From contig NZ_JABXYU010000001.1 in assembly GCF_013394795.1 (NCBI RefSeq), positions 1,116,001-1,180,000 on the forward strand: a stretch of DNA of 64,000 nucleotides. The letters run 5' to 3'. Positions 1 to 8,233 of this stretch are shown piece after piece. Position 1 is the stretch's first letter, and each line of letters starts with the position of its first letter. The notes below the pieces were generated by a model. It made no database searches and was not told the origin of the DNA. It saw only the letters and a list, made by a program, of their open reading frames with translations. The stretch comes from Leptotrichia sp. oral taxon 223 (lineage in GTDB: Bacteria; Fusobacteriota; Fusobacteriia; Fusobacteriales; Leptotrichiaceae). The translations under genes and the position numbers were made by a program.

Positions 1-732
1 AGCTGCTTCCAAATCCCACTCAACGTGTGTTACATCTCTTTTTATCTCATTTCCTTCAGTATCCATAATTTTTACAGAATCTTTTTTTATTTCCACGATT
101 TCATTATTTTCAATCAAATATACATCTCTTGTATATTTCAAAATTGCTGGAATGTCAGAAGCAATAAAATTCTCACCTTTCCCTAAACCTACTATTAACG
201 GACTTTCTTTTCTCGCAGCGATAATTCTGTCAGGCTCTGAAATTGACATCATTCCTAGCGCATACGCACCTTTAATAATTTTTAACAATTTTTTTACAGC
301 TTCTAATAAATCACCTTCATAAAGGCTATCTAGCAAATGTGCCACAACTTCCGTATCAGTTTCAGAAACAAACTCATATCCTTTGGCAATTAAATCTTTT
401 TTTAGTTCCAGATAATTTTCAATAATTCCATTGTGAACAACGACTAATGTCTTATCCTTGTTAAAATGAGGATGTGAATTTTCATCAGATGGCTTACCAT
501 GAGTCGCCCATCTTGTATGCCCTATCGCAACTGTCCCTGAAAGCGGATGTTTTTTCAGCTCATCAGCCAAATTCTGCAATTTTCCAACTTTTTTCACAAT
601 CTCAAATTTTTCATTTCCAGTATTAACAGCAATCCCAGCCGAATCATACCCTCTGTACTCCAATTTTTCCAACCCATCAATAACAAATTCCTGAGCATTT
701 TTCGCTCCAATGTAACCTACAATTCCACACAT
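1..732 (-). CDS. glmS: Glutamine-fructose-6-phosphate aminotransferase, 5' part (cut by window edge)
   Basis: Makes glucosamine-6-phosphate from fructose-6-phosphate and glutamine, the first committed step to UDP-GlcNAc and peptidoglycan. The start is MCGIVGYIG, giving the N-terminal nucleophile Cys after Met removal. It is followed by the class-II glutaminase signatures EYRGYDSAG, GHTRWATHGKPS and HNGIIENY. Only the first 244 residues (most of the glutaminase domain) are in the window; the isomerase half lies beyond base 1. The ATG at 732 is preceded by a good GGAG ribosome site. A glmS ribozyme sits directly upstream, so expression is probably switched off by glucosamine-6-phosphate. Confidence 0.97.
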   Translation of the reverse strand, partial: MCGIVGYIGAKNAQEFVIDGLEKLEYRGYDSAGIAVNTGNEKFEIVKKVGKLQNLADELKKHPLSGTVAIGHTRWATHGKPSDENSHPHFNKDKTLVVVHNGIIENYLELKKDLIAKGYEFVSETDTEVVAHLLDSLYEGDLLEAVKKLLKIIKGAYALGMMSISEPDRIIAARKESPLIVGLGKGENFIASDIPAILKYTRDVYLIENNEIVEIKKDSVKIMDTEGNEIKRDVTHVEWDLEAA

Positions 733-767
733 AATACTTCTCCTTCATAATATAAAATTACTAAAAA

Positions 768-932
768 ATGCTACTATAATACCTTTGTAATCCCAATTAC
801 TCGAAATTTTTGTATATTATTAAGGTTGTAACCACCTAAAGAGCATCCGCCGATTATTTCGATAACTCCTTCCCTCGTCACCTTCTGAAATATCATCGTT
901 TACATTGATTATTCCAAAAGGGCTGGCGCTTT
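768..932 (-). ncRNA. glmS ribozyme-riboswitch
   Basis: Read on the minus strand, the leader of glmS contains the conserved blocks of the glmS catalytic RNA in order: AGCGCCAGCCC, GACGAGG, TTATCGA, TCGGCGGATG, GGTGGTTACAACC and a downstream ACAAAGGT block. These match the known family in order and spacing. By analogy the self-cleavage site lies between the A at 930 and the G at 929. The RNA uses glucosamine-6-phosphate as a cofactor to cut its own mRNA. The 3' boundary is approximate. Confidence 0.93.
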
Positions 933-958
933 TTAACTTTTATTTTCCAGTTAAAGTG

Positions 959-987
959 ATTATATCAAATTTTTTATATTTTTTCAA
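959..987 (-). promoter_or_regulatory. Sigma-70-type promoter of glmS
   Basis: On the minus strand TTGAAA (987-982) and TATAAT (964-959) are separated by exactly 17 bases. The predicted start near 952 leaves about 22 bases before the ribozyme cleavage site, the short 5' leader usual for glmS ribozymes. Confidence 0.85.
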
Positions 988-999
988 TATGCGGCCCCG

Positions 1000-1303
1000 T
1001 TATTTTTTGTATGATTCTTTGTATATGTACAAAAAAATAACCGCTATTTTTATGTAGCGATTATTTAAAATTATTTCTAATATTTTTATTAGTACTCTCA
1101 CAATAAAATTGTCTTTTACATATAAATCTCTAAATTCTTCAGATATTTTATAAAATCCTTTGTTTCCTAATTTTAATAAAGTTTCTTATCTCCAACTAAT
1201 TTAAATATATAACCTCTGTACGTTTTTTCATAAATTGTCGGATTTTTTATTTTTTTTCGTTAAATTCAATTATTTTAGAAGTCTCTAGTTCAGGCGTATC
1301 ATT
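1000..1303 (-). pseudogene. Decayed, frameshifted ORF remnant between murE and glmS
   Basis: No intact gene is present, but protein-like stretches can be read on the minus strand in changing frames: NDTPELETSKIIEFNEKK, then IYEKTYRGYIFKLVGDKK, then a 55-residue open stretch starting TLLKLGNKGFYKISEEFRD and ending at a TAA at 1002-1000. No start codon with a ribosome site was found. The composition looks like former coding sequence. I do not recognise the family. Chance open frames in AT-rich DNA remain possible. Confidence 0.35.
1027..1056. terminator. Hairpin, possible bidirectional terminator
   Basis: AATAACCGCTA and TAGCGATTATT form an 11-bp stem (one G-T pair) around an 8-base loop. T-runs lie on both sides. 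It lies between murE and the glmS promoter and may end murE transcription. Confidence 0.4.
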
Positions 1304-1316
1304 TTACTGCCCAAAA

Positions 1317-2849
1317 TTACTCCATCTCTTCCAAAATATCTCTCACAACTTCCCTATCATCAAAATGCGTTTTTTCAGTTCCGATTATTTGATAAGTTTC
1401 ATGCCCTTTTCCTGCGATTAACAGGCTGTCGCCTTTTTGAAGTAATTTCATACCGTGTTTTATTGCTCTTTTTCTGTCAGCGATAATTAAATATTTGTCA
1501 AATGGATATTTTTCTTCAATAAGCCCTTTTTCTATATCCGCTAAAATTTTTACCGGGTTTTCTGTACGGGGATTGTCTGAAGTCAGAATGATGTAATCGC
1601 TGAATTTTGCGGCTGCTTTTGCCATTTTTGGACGTTTTTCGTGATCTCTGTCACCACCTGCGCCAAATATTGTTATTACCTGATTATCTGTGATTTGCTT
1701 TAAAGTTTTTCCGACATTTAAAAGCCCGTCGTCTGTATGTGCAAAGTCAACTACAATCCGTACTTCCAAATCATTTTTTATTGTTTCAAATCTTCCTGGT
1801 ACAGGCGGCATTTTTTCCAGTTTTTTCACAATATAGCTCATTTCAATGCCAAGTGACAATGCAGAAGCCACACAGCCAAGAATATTATATAAATTATATT
1901 CTCCGACTAAATCGACTTCAAATTTGTATTCTTCCTTTTGCTCTTCATTTATATCCTTTAAACGAGGATTTGTTTTTTCTAAATAATTTTTTAAGTCTAT
2001 TTTCACTTTCATTCCGTTATTTGTATAATTTACAATATCTCCCCAGATGTCAGCTTCTTCATTTCTCACACCTATCGAAATATAGTTGCTGGATTTTTTT
2101 TCAGAATAAATTTTTGATCCATATTCATCATCAATGTTAATTACGCCTGTCCCGTTATTTTTTTTGTCATTTCTCAACATTGAGAATAATTTTTTCTTGG
2201 CATTAAAATAATTTTCCATTGTCTTATGAAAATCCAGATGATCCTGTGTCAAATTCGTAAATATTGCAGAATCAAATTGCAGCATATCCACACGTCCAAT
2301 TTCCAATGCGTGCGAGCTGACTTCCATTATAAAGTAATCTGCTCCTCTTTTTACACTTTTATCAATTAATTTTATTAGTTCCAGCGATTCAGGAGTCGTA
2401 TTTAATGTTTCAAATTCCTCGTCTAAAATACGGTTTCCTGTTGTCCCTATTCTAGCTGTATTTTCCAAAATGTTTTCTAAAATAAAACTTGATGTAGTTT
2501 TCCCGTTTGTTCCCGTAATTCCAATAATTTTTATTTTATCTTGCGGATAATCATAATAATTTGATGCTATTGTCCCTAGTTTTTTTCTTATGTCTTCCAC
2601 TAAAACAAAAGTTACATCATCAGCATTCTCATACTCAGCCATAGTCACATTTTTTTCCACAATAATCATCTTGGCTCCGCTGTCAATTGCCTTCTGAATA
2701 AAATCATGCCCATCTGCCACACTTCCAGCCATTGCCACAAATACGAAGTCTTTCTCGATTTTTCGTGAATCATACTCAATACCCTTTATTTCAAAGTTTT
2801 TTCCCTCTTTAAGCACTCTATGCTCTACATCTTTAAATATTTTATACAT
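1317..2849 (-). CDS. murE: UDP-N-acetylmuramoyl-tripeptide synthetase (Mur ligase)
   Basis: Adds the third amino acid to UDP-MurNAc-L-Ala-D-Glu in the cytoplasm, using ATP. The Mur-ligase P-loop GTNGKTT lies at about residues 113-119. A DNPR motif near residue 425 and GKGHE near the C-terminus are the conserved C-domain elements. In studied MurE enzymes DNPR goes with meso-diaminopimelate; fusobacteria may use meso-lanthionine, so the substrate is uncertain. An upstream in-frame ATG at 2858 exists, but the GGGAGAG site is spaced correctly (about 10 bases) only for the ATG at 2849, giving 510 residues. It is separated from the dcw operon at 47-58 kb. Confidence 0.95.
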   Translation of the reverse strand: MYKIFKDVEHRVLKEGKNFEIKGIEYDSRKIEKDFVFVAMAGSVADGHDFIQKAIDSGAKMIIVEKNVTMAEYENADDVTFVLVEDIRKKLGTIASNYYDYPQDKIKIIGITGTNGKTTSSFILENILENTARIGTTGNRILDEEFETLNTTPESLELIKLIDKSVKRGADYFIMEVSSHALEIGRVDMLQFDSAIFTNLTQDHLDFHKTMENYFNAKKKLFSMLRNDKKNNGTGVINIDDEYGSKIYSEKKSSNYISIGVRNEEADIWGDIVNYTNNGMKVKIDLKNYLEKTNPRLKDINEEQKEEYKFEVDLVGEYNLYNILGCVASALSLGIEMSYIVKKLEKMPPVPGRFETIKNDLEVRIVVDFAHTDDGLLNVGKTLKQITDNQVITIFGAGGDRDHEKRPKMAKAAAKFSDYIILTSDNPRTENPVKILADIEKGLIEEKYPFDKYLIIADRKRAIKHGMKLLQKGDSLLIAGKGHETYQIIGTEKTHFDDREVVRDILEEME

Positions 2850-2899
2850 TTTACACATTCTCTCCCTTTTCTAAAGAATCTCAGGATTCTCAAATTTAT

Positions 2900-2928
2900 C
2901 TTATACTTTATTCTATCACTTTACTCAA
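2900..2928 (-). promoter_or_regulatory. Promoter of murE
   Basis: On the minus strand TTGAGT (2928-2923) and TATAAG (2905-2900) are 17 bases apart. A small hairpin (AGAATC-ctga-GATTCT) follows in the short leader before the murE ribosome site. Confidence 0.7.
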
Positions 2929-2950
2929 AAAAAATCTAGAAAAAAAGTTG

Positions 2951-2979
2951 TTGACAAATTCAAAAAAATACTATATAAT
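2951..2979 (+). promoter_or_regulatory. Strong promoter of the tRNA cluster
   Basis: A perfect consensus pair: TTGACA at 2951-2956 and TATAAT at 2974-2979, spacing 17. Transcription should begin near 2986, 20 bases before tRNA-Leu. Confidence 0.9.
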
Positions 2980-3005
2980 GTTATTTGTAAGTTTGCTTTT
3001 TAAAT

Positions 3006-3093
3006 GCCTTGGTGGCGAAATCGGTAGACGCACAGGACTTAAAATCCTGTGGGAATTTATCCCGTGCCGGTTCAAGTCCGGCCCGAGGCACCA
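3006..3093 (+). tRNA. tRNA-Leu (anticodon UAA)
   Basis: The acceptor GCCTTGG pairs with CCGAGGC, followed by A and an encoded CCA. The anticodon loop CTTAAAA is held by CAGGA/TCCTG and gives anticodon TAA. A long variable arm (GGGAATTTATCCC) marks a class II tRNA, as expected for Leu. Confidence 0.97.
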
Positions 3094-3116
3094 CTTAATA
3101 GAAACTACATTATTGT

Positions 3117-3193
<77 letters not shown>

Positions 3194-3196
3194 AAT

Positions 3197-3273
3197 GCCT
3201 AGATAGCTCAGTTGGCTAGAGCATACGGTTCATACCCGTAGGGTCGGAAGTTCGAATCTTCTTCTAGGCACCA
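3197..3273 (+). tRNA. tRNA-Met, elongator (CAU)
   Basis: 77 bases with encoded CCA. Acceptor GCCTAGA pairs with TCTAGGC. The anticodon stem TACGG/CCGTA holds loop TTCATAC. A CAU anticodon could also be a lysidine-modified Ile tRNA, but position next to the initiator tRNA makes elongator Met more likely. Confidence 0.85.
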
Positions 3274-3366
3274 TTAATTATACTAGTTAATTTGTACTTG
3301 CGATTATTGTAGGTATTTTTTTTTACAAATATTTACTAAATAAAAAATTTTAAGGAGAGAATAAGC

Positions 3367-3654
3367 ATGATTCATATACTGGCAAGTTTTCAAGTGAAAA
3401 ACGATAAATTATCTGACTTTATCAAACTTTGTAATGAACTTATAGAAGAAAGCCGTAAGGAAGAAGGATGTGTTTCCTACCATTTACAGCAAAATTCAGA
3501 AAAAGAAAATCAATTTGTATTTGTTGAGGAATGGAAATCCAATGAAGCTATTAAAAAACATAATTCAAGTGAACATTTTACCAGAATTATACCACTATTA
3601 GTAGAAATGTGTGAAAATGCTCCAGTTATTCAGACATTTAACAGAATAATTTAA
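3367..3654 (+). CDS. Small monooxygenase-fold protein (ABM / YcnE-like)
   Basis: A 95-residue protein with the antibiotic-biosynthesis-monooxygenase (ABM) dimeric alpha/beta-barrel pattern: an N-terminal strand (MIHILASFQVK), helix with EE/C, strand CVSYHLQQN and the VFVEEWKSNEAIKKHNSS segment typical of the family. Such proteins are often quinol oxygenases or heme-related, but many have no known substrate. The ribosome site AAGGAGAG precedes the ATG. No terminator separates it from the tRNA genes, so it may be read from the tRNA promoter. A terminator follows immediately. Confidence 0.8.
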   Translation: MIHILASFQVKNDKLSDFIKLCNELIEESRKEEGCVSYHLQQNSEKENQFVFVEEWKSNEAIKKHNSSEHFTRIIPLLVEMCENAPVIQTFNRII

Positions 3655-3664
3655 AAGTTATCAG

Positions 3665-3693
3665 AATGCAGCTTATTTGACTGCATTTTTTTA
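3665..3693 (+). terminator. Rho-independent terminator
   Basis: AATGCAG (3665-3671) and CTGCATT (3681-3687) form a stem followed by a T-run, just after the ABM-family gene. Confidence 0.85.
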
Positions 3694-3806
3694 TTAAAAA
3701 ATATTTTATTGAAAAATAGAGAAAATTTTTGTCATTTATCAAATTCTTATTTTAAAATAGGCATATTATTTTAAATTTTTTACTCTGTCCAAATAAAATT
3801 AAAAAT

Positions 3807-3835
3807 TTGAAATGTTTGTAATGTTATGATATACT
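3807..3835 (+). promoter_or_regulatory. Promoter of the parvulin-like lipoprotein gene
   Basis: TTGAAA (3807-3812) and TATACT (3830-3835) are 17 bases apart. The ribosome site and ATG follow about 40 bases downstream. Confidence 0.75.
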
Positions 3836-3880
3836 AAAAACATAAATTAAATCTAAAAATTAGTTTGGAGGGCAAATATA

Positions 3881-4777
3881 ATGAAAAATAAAATTAAAAT
3901 AGGTGTCTTAACTCTATTATGCATATTTGCAATGTCTTGCGGAAATAATGGAGGACAAAGTGGAAAGGTTTTATTTGAGTCGTCAGATAAAAAAATAAAA
4001 GTATACGAAAGCGAAGTTAATAATGAATTGGAAAAAGGATTATTTTCCAATGGACTGACTGAAAAAGATCTCACTCCTGAGCAAATTACACAAATGAGAC
4101 AGTCTATTATAAAAAATATCGCTATAAATAGGGCAATCGCCTTGAAAGGAAAAGAGGAAAAACTTAACAAGGACAAAAAATACACTGAAAGCCAAAATAT
4201 CTTGCAGGAACAACTATTGGCCAATTTAGCTATATTTAATGAACTTAATGACAAGGCAAAAGTTAGCGATGAAGATGCAAAAAATATTTATGATGCAAAT
4301 GCGGCTAATTTTACACGTCAGGAAGATACTGTAAGACTGCAGCTTATCGTATTTAATACTTCAGATTCAGCAAAGGCAAATCAAGTATTAAAGGAAGCCG
4401 TTGCAAATCCAGCCAATTTTACTGCTTATGCACAAAAATATAACGCAAGCATTCAAGGAGTTACTGAAAACGGTGAAACTCAGGAAATTCCATTAAGTCA
4501 GCTGGAAAGCCGTTTTGGCCCTTTAAATGAAGCTATTAAAAATGTAGCGCCTGGAAAAATCGTAAATAGCGTCGTTACTGTTGGAAATGACTTGTACATT
4601 GTAAAAGTTTTGGAAAAAAATACTAAAGGACTGATTCCTTTTGAAAAAGTTAAGGACGCTATAAAAACTCAATTAAGAAATCAAAAAAGACAAGCCGAAC
4701 AGCAAAAATTTATAAAATCCGTAACTGATGAATATAAATTATCAAATATTGATGAAGCAGTAAAAAATATCAAATAA
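3881..4777 (+). CDS. Peptidyl-prolyl isomerase-like lipoprotein (SurA/PrsA type)
   Basis: A 298-residue protein with a type II signal peptide (MKNKIKIGVLTLLCIFAMSC, lipidated Cys at 20). A helical N-terminal chaperone-like region runs to about residue 125, with a parvulin-like region at roughly 130-250 (VSDEDAKNIYDANAANFT, then VRLQLIVFNT). This is the arrangement of SurA/PrsA foldases, which help secreted or outer-membrane proteins fold in the envelope. Parvulin active-site residues are not clearly conserved, so it may be chaperone only. It starts after a strong GGAGGG site and has its own promoter. Confidence 0.8.
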   Translation: MKNKIKIGVLTLLCIFAMSCGNNGGQSGKVLFESSDKKIKVYESEVNNELEKGLFSNGLTEKDLTPEQITQMRQSIIKNIAINRAIALKGKEEKLNKDKKYTESQNILQEQLLANLAIFNELNDKAKVSDEDAKNIYDANAANFTRQEDTVRLQLIVFNTSDSAKANQVLKEAVANPANFTAYAQKYNASIQGVTENGETQEIPLSQLESRFGPLNEAIKNVAPGKIVNSVVTVGNDLYIVKVLEKNTKGLIPFEKVKDAIKTQLRNQKRQAEQQKFIKSVTDEYKLSNIDEAVKNIK

Positions 4778-4926
4778 TTTATTACATGCGAAACTTAAAT
4801 TAGGAAACAATTTCCAAGTTTAAAATTTAACTATGCAGTAAGACTGCTTTAAAACTAACTTAAAAGTTTTGGCTATGTTACTTAAGTCCCTAAGTTTTAT
4901 TTCAAAAGGGCTTTAAAATAGAAAGG

Positions 4927-4974
4927 AGCTGTTTTAAATAGATATAAAATTTATAGCATCTATTTTTAACAGCT
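4927..4974 (+). promoter_or_regulatory. Long hairpin in the leader of the next gene
   Basis: A 17-base inverted repeat (AGCTGTTTTAAATAGAT with ATCTATTTTTAACAGCT, two mismatches) forms a hairpin in the 242-base gap between the lipoprotein and the coiled-coil membrane protein. It ends 45 bases before the GTG start. It could terminate the upstream gene or act as a leader structure. No T-tract follows directly. Confidence 0.5.
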
Positions 4975-5019
4975 TATTTAATGTAAAAGAATACTAAATG
5001 CTGAAAAGGAGGTTATTTT

Positions 5020-6519
5020 GTGAAAATATTGAAATATTTGTTAAGCCTTGTATTAATAGTTCTAGTTATCCTGCTTTCTGGTGTAATATTTTCCAGCAAT
5101 ATTGTTTCATACATGACAAAAACCAAACATTCGGAATTTGAAAATGTAAAATTTTCCATAAAGAACAGCGAAATGGTTTTTGATAATTTTGTAGTTAATG
5201 GAAAAAGCCTGGGAAAAGGGCGGGCTACTGTCGGAGTTATTAGAACCGGGCTGTTCAAACTCGTACCAAAACTGACATTGTCTAACCTGAAGCTGGAAGA
5301 CGTTAATTTGGATGGAATTTATAAGGAAAGAAATGCTCAAATTGATACTTTTACTGATAAAATAAATTCGCTTACCGCTCAGGAGAAGGCAGATAAATCA
5401 ACAGCTGATTTTATTAAGGAAACTACAGATAAAGTTACAGCTTTGACAACTAATACCGACAATTTTATTAATAGCAAATTACGTGAGAACATTGAAAAAG
5501 TTAACGTGCTGAAACAGGATTATGTAGGACTTACAGACTTAAAAAGCAAGGCTCAGAAGATTGTAGAACTTAACAACGAAATAAAGCCTTTAACAAAGGC
5601 TATCGATGCGGAAAAGGAAAATATTGAAAAAAATATTTCTGAAATTGAAATGGAGCGGAACATTGCACTTACAAACGTTTCAGATAATCTAACCAAGCTG
5701 GAAAAGGAAATTTCGTTAAATGACTTCAATAACATTAATTCCAGCAACAGCACCCAAAATATGAACCTGTATATATTTTTGGATAAAGGGAAAGACTTGG
5801 AAACTTCATTAAACACTGCCTTAAAATCAGCTGCCCTTATAAAAGAAATAAAAGACTTGAATATGAGAATATCAGACATTAATATTAACGATGGAAAAAT
5901 CATAGCTAGAGGTCTGAATGGAAGCAATACAAAAGTGACTGGAGAAGTCTTATTGGAAAACAGTGCAAAAGCATTAATAAAAGGGCAGAACAATGGTTAT
6001 GAAATTATTTATAACAAGGATAATTTCACTTCCAAGACATTATTTGCAGCCAATAAAATAAGTTCCATTATTGAATATGCAAAAAATGACTTACTTGAAG
6101 GAAAAGTTGTAAAACTTGCTTCAGAACTTGTTCTTGAAAATAATAACTTTAAAAACTTAAACCACACTGTGCTGACTGATGAAGAAAAAACATTGCTGAC
6201 TCAGAAAATTGAAAATTTGAGAAATAACAATTATCAGCAAATTATGGCTAAATATGAAGAAGACAATAAAAATATCGAAACATTAATTGACAGTGTCTAT
6301 GCGCAAAAAACTAAACTTGACAAACTGCAAAAGGATTTATTATCACTAGGAACTATTGTTACATTTGAACAGCCAGCTAGCAACACAGCTTCCGAAAATA
6401 ACAGCCAGAATAATAACTCCACCATTAATATTTTAAATAATTCAAATAATAATCCTGACAATAACAAGAACCAAAATGAAAATCAGAATTCCAGCAAAAT
6501 TAATATCGGAAACAGATAA
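5020..6519 (+). CDS. Membrane-anchored coiled-coil protein, AsmA/TIGR03545-like
   Basis: A 499-residue protein starting at GTG behind AAGGAGG. Residues 6-28 form one N-terminal membrane segment. Then comes a beta-rich AsmA-like start (FENVKFSIKNSEMVFDNFVVNG, split here as a long strand region), a long charged coiled coil (about 115-245), a second beta segment, another helical region, and an Asn/Ser/Gln-rich C-terminal tail. The architecture resembles large diderm envelope proteins of the AsmA/TIGR03545 type, thought to act between inner and outer membrane. I infer the family from architecture only; the function is unknown. Confidence 0.6.
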   Translation: MKILKYLLSLVLIVLVILLSGVIFSSNIVSYMTKTKHSEFENVKFSIKNSEMVFDNFVVNGKSLGKGRATVGVIRTGLFKLVPKLTLSNLKLEDVNLDGIYKERNAQIDTFTDKINSLTAQEKADKSTADFIKETTDKVTALTTNTDNFINSKLRENIEKVNVLKQDYVGLTDLKSKAQKIVELNNEIKPLTKAIDAEKENIEKNISEIEMERNIALTNVSDNLTKLEKEISLNDFNNINSSNSTQNMNLYIFLDKGKDLETSLNTALKSAALIKEIKDLNMRISDININDGKIIARGLNGSNTKVTGEVLLENSAKALIKGQNNGYEIIYNKDNFTSKTLFAANKISSIIEYAKNDLLEGKVVKLASELVLENNNFKNLNHTVLTDEEKTLLTQKIENLRNNNYQQIMAKYEEDNKNIETLIDSVYAQKTKLDKLQKDLLSLGTIVTFEQPASNTASENNSQNNNSTINILNNSNNNPDNNKNQNENQNSSKINIGNR

Positions 6520-6533
6520 ATTTTTTGGAAATT

Positions 6534-6567
6534 ATAGGCATACCACAACTGATATGCCTTATTTTTT
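6534..6567 (+). terminator. Rho-independent terminator
   Basis: AGGCATA (6536-6542) pairs with TATGCCT (6553-6559) and is followed by TATTTTTT, just after the coiled-coil membrane protein gene. Confidence 0.8.
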
Positions 6568-6570
6568 AAA

Positions 6571-6624
6571 CTTTTGTTTGTATAGCGAAACCATTTTAAG
6601 ACTCACAGCTTTCGCTATCAAAAG
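6571..6624 (+). promoter_or_regulatory. Structured leader upstream of phnC
   Basis: CTTTTG + ATAGCGAAA (6571-6590) is mirrored by TTTCGCTAT + CAAAAG (6610-6624), forming a hairpin of 15 pairs with a 19-base apical loop. It lies between a terminator and the phnC ribosome site. It may be an attenuator, protein-binding site or unknown riboswitch. No known riboswitch consensus was recognised. Confidence 0.45.
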
Positions 6625-6644
6625 TTCAGAGAAAGGAAATATTT

Positions 6645-7397
6645 ATGTTATTAAGTATAAAAAATGTTTCAAAAAAATATGACAATGGGACAATTGCCTT
6701 GAAAAACGTTTCATTTGATGTGGAAAAGGGTGAATTTATATCGGTTATTGGGCCATCAGGTTCGGGAAAATCGACACTTCTCAGAAGTATTAATAAAATG
6801 ATTGATATTTCAGAAGGTTCAATTTTATTTGAAGATAAAAATATTGAAAACTTGAAAAAGGGAGAAATAGAGCTTGTCAGACGGGAAATTGGAATGATTT
6901 TTCAAAATTATAACCTTGTGGAAAGGCTTACCGTTATTGAAAACGTGCTTCATGGACGACTTGGGTATAAGTCGATAATTGCTGGAATATTAGGCATTTA
7001 TTCAGAAGAGGAGAAAAAAGAGGCTTTTAGCTTTCTTGAAAAGGTAAATATGACTAAGTATGCTTACCAGAAGTGTAATGAACTGTCTGGAGGGCAAAAA
7101 CAGCGTGTAGGAATTGCAAGGGCAATTATGCAAAAGCCAAAACTTTTACTTTGCGACGAGCCAATCGCTTCACTTGATCCCAAGACTGCTGAAAATATAA
7201 TGGACTATCTAGAAAAAATTGTTTCTGAGCTGAAAATTACGTGCATTGTGAATCTTCATCAGGTTGATATTGCCAAAAAGTATTCTGACAGGATTATTGC
7301 CTTGAATAAAGGTGAAAAAATTTTTGACGATAAAACAGAACACCTTACAGACGATATGATTGAATTTATTTACAAAGATGAAGAGCAGATACAATAA
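6645..7397 (+). CDS. phnC: Phosphonate-type ABC transporter, ATP-binding protein
   Basis: A 250-residue ATPase of the PhnC family. Walker A GPSGSGKST lies near residue 36, signature LSGGQKQR near 148, Walker B LLLCDEP near 169, and the switch His in NLHQVD near 203. The long segment between Walker A and the signature (LVERLTVIENVLHGRLG) is typical of PhnC. It powers uptake of phosphonate, phosphite or a related oxyanion at the inner membrane. It is first of three genes with tight spacing (phnC, then two permeases). No PhnD-type binding protein gene is adjacent. Confidence 0.88.
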   Translation: MLLSIKNVSKKYDNGTIALKNVSFDVEKGEFISVIGPSGSGKSTLLRSINKMIDISEGSILFEDKNIENLKKGEIELVRREIGMIFQNYNLVERLTVIENVLHGRLGYKSIIAGILGIYSEEEKKEAFSFLEKVNMTKYAYQKCNELSGGQKQRVGIARAIMQKPKLLLCDEPIASLDPKTAENIMDYLEKIVSELKITCIVNLHQVDIAKKYSDRIIALNKGEKIFDDKTEHLTDDMIEFIYKDEEQIQ

Positions 7398-7406
7398 GGA
7401 GGCTTT

Positions 7407-8201
7407 ATGAATTTAAATAAAAAAGATGTTTTTAAACGGAGATTTTATTCCAAAATTATATTTTTATCAATAATTATCCTGATTTATGCAATATCCTCCA
7501 TTATTTCAGGCTTTCAGAATGGAATGGCTTTTTCCTCAATTCCAGCTGGCATTTTTTGGCTGTTACAAAAGTTTATACCTACACAGAATGCTTTGCAATA
7601 TTTTCCAGAAATTATGAATTCGGCAATAAAAACCGTTCTGCTTGCCATAACTTCCACAATGATTTCTGCAACTTTTGCGTTATTTCTCGCAATAATTGGC
7701 TCAAACTCAACTGGAATCAATATTTTTACAAAAATTACAACAAAAGTAATTGCTTCATTTTTTAGAAATATTCCAATTGTCGCATGGGCTTTAATACTGG
7801 TATTTTCCTTCAAGCAGAGCCAATTTACAGGTTTTCTCGCATTATTTCTAATAACATTTGGTTACTTGACACGTGCCTTTTCCGAAACAATTGACGATGT
7901 TGCAGGTGATGTGATTGAAGCACTGAAATCAGTTGGAGCTTCCTATTTTCAGATAATATTCTGTGGAGTTATTCCAAGCGTTTCCTCACAGCTCTTGTCG
8001 TGGCTTCTGTTTTTTATCGAAACAGGTGTTCGGGAATCTACACTAGTTGGTATTTTGACAGGAACTGGAATTGGATTCACATTTAGCCTGTATTACAAAA
8101 GTTTTAGGTATGATGCCGCCGGACTTGTAATTTTAATAGTTACAGTTATTGTAATCGGAATCGAAATTCTGTCTAACAAACTTAGAAAAGAAATGATGTA
8201 A
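7407..8201 (+). CDS. phnE: Phosphonate-type ABC transporter permease 1
   Basis: A 264-residue integral membrane protein with about six predicted helices. The EAA-type coupling loop is in the segment DVAGDVIEALKSVGASYFQ (near 165-183), and the downstream sequence RESTLVGILTGTGIGF is characteristic of PhnE. AAGGAGG precedes the ATG, nine bases after phnC. It forms the membrane channel with the second permease. Confidence 0.87.
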   Translation: MNLNKKDVFKRRFYSKIIFLSIIILIYAISSIISGFQNGMAFSSIPAGIFWLLQKFIPTQNALQYFPEIMNSAIKTVLLAITSTMISATFALFLAIIGSNSTGINIFTKITTKVIASFFRNIPIVAWALILVFSFKQSQFTGFLALFLITFGYLTRAFSETIDDVAGDVIEALKSVGASYFQIIFCGVIPSVSSQLLSWLLFFIETGVRESTLVGILTGTGIGFTFSLYYKSFRYDAAGLVILIVTVIVIGIEILSNKLRKEMM

Positions 8202-8233
8202 AACAAATTAACAGAAGGAAGGTGAATTTTCTT

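Noticed and set aside
3881-4777. The lipoprotein as the missing PhnD binding protein of the phnCEE operon
   Set aside because: Its sequence fits a SurA/PrsA-type chaperone, and another gene and a terminator separate it from phnC.
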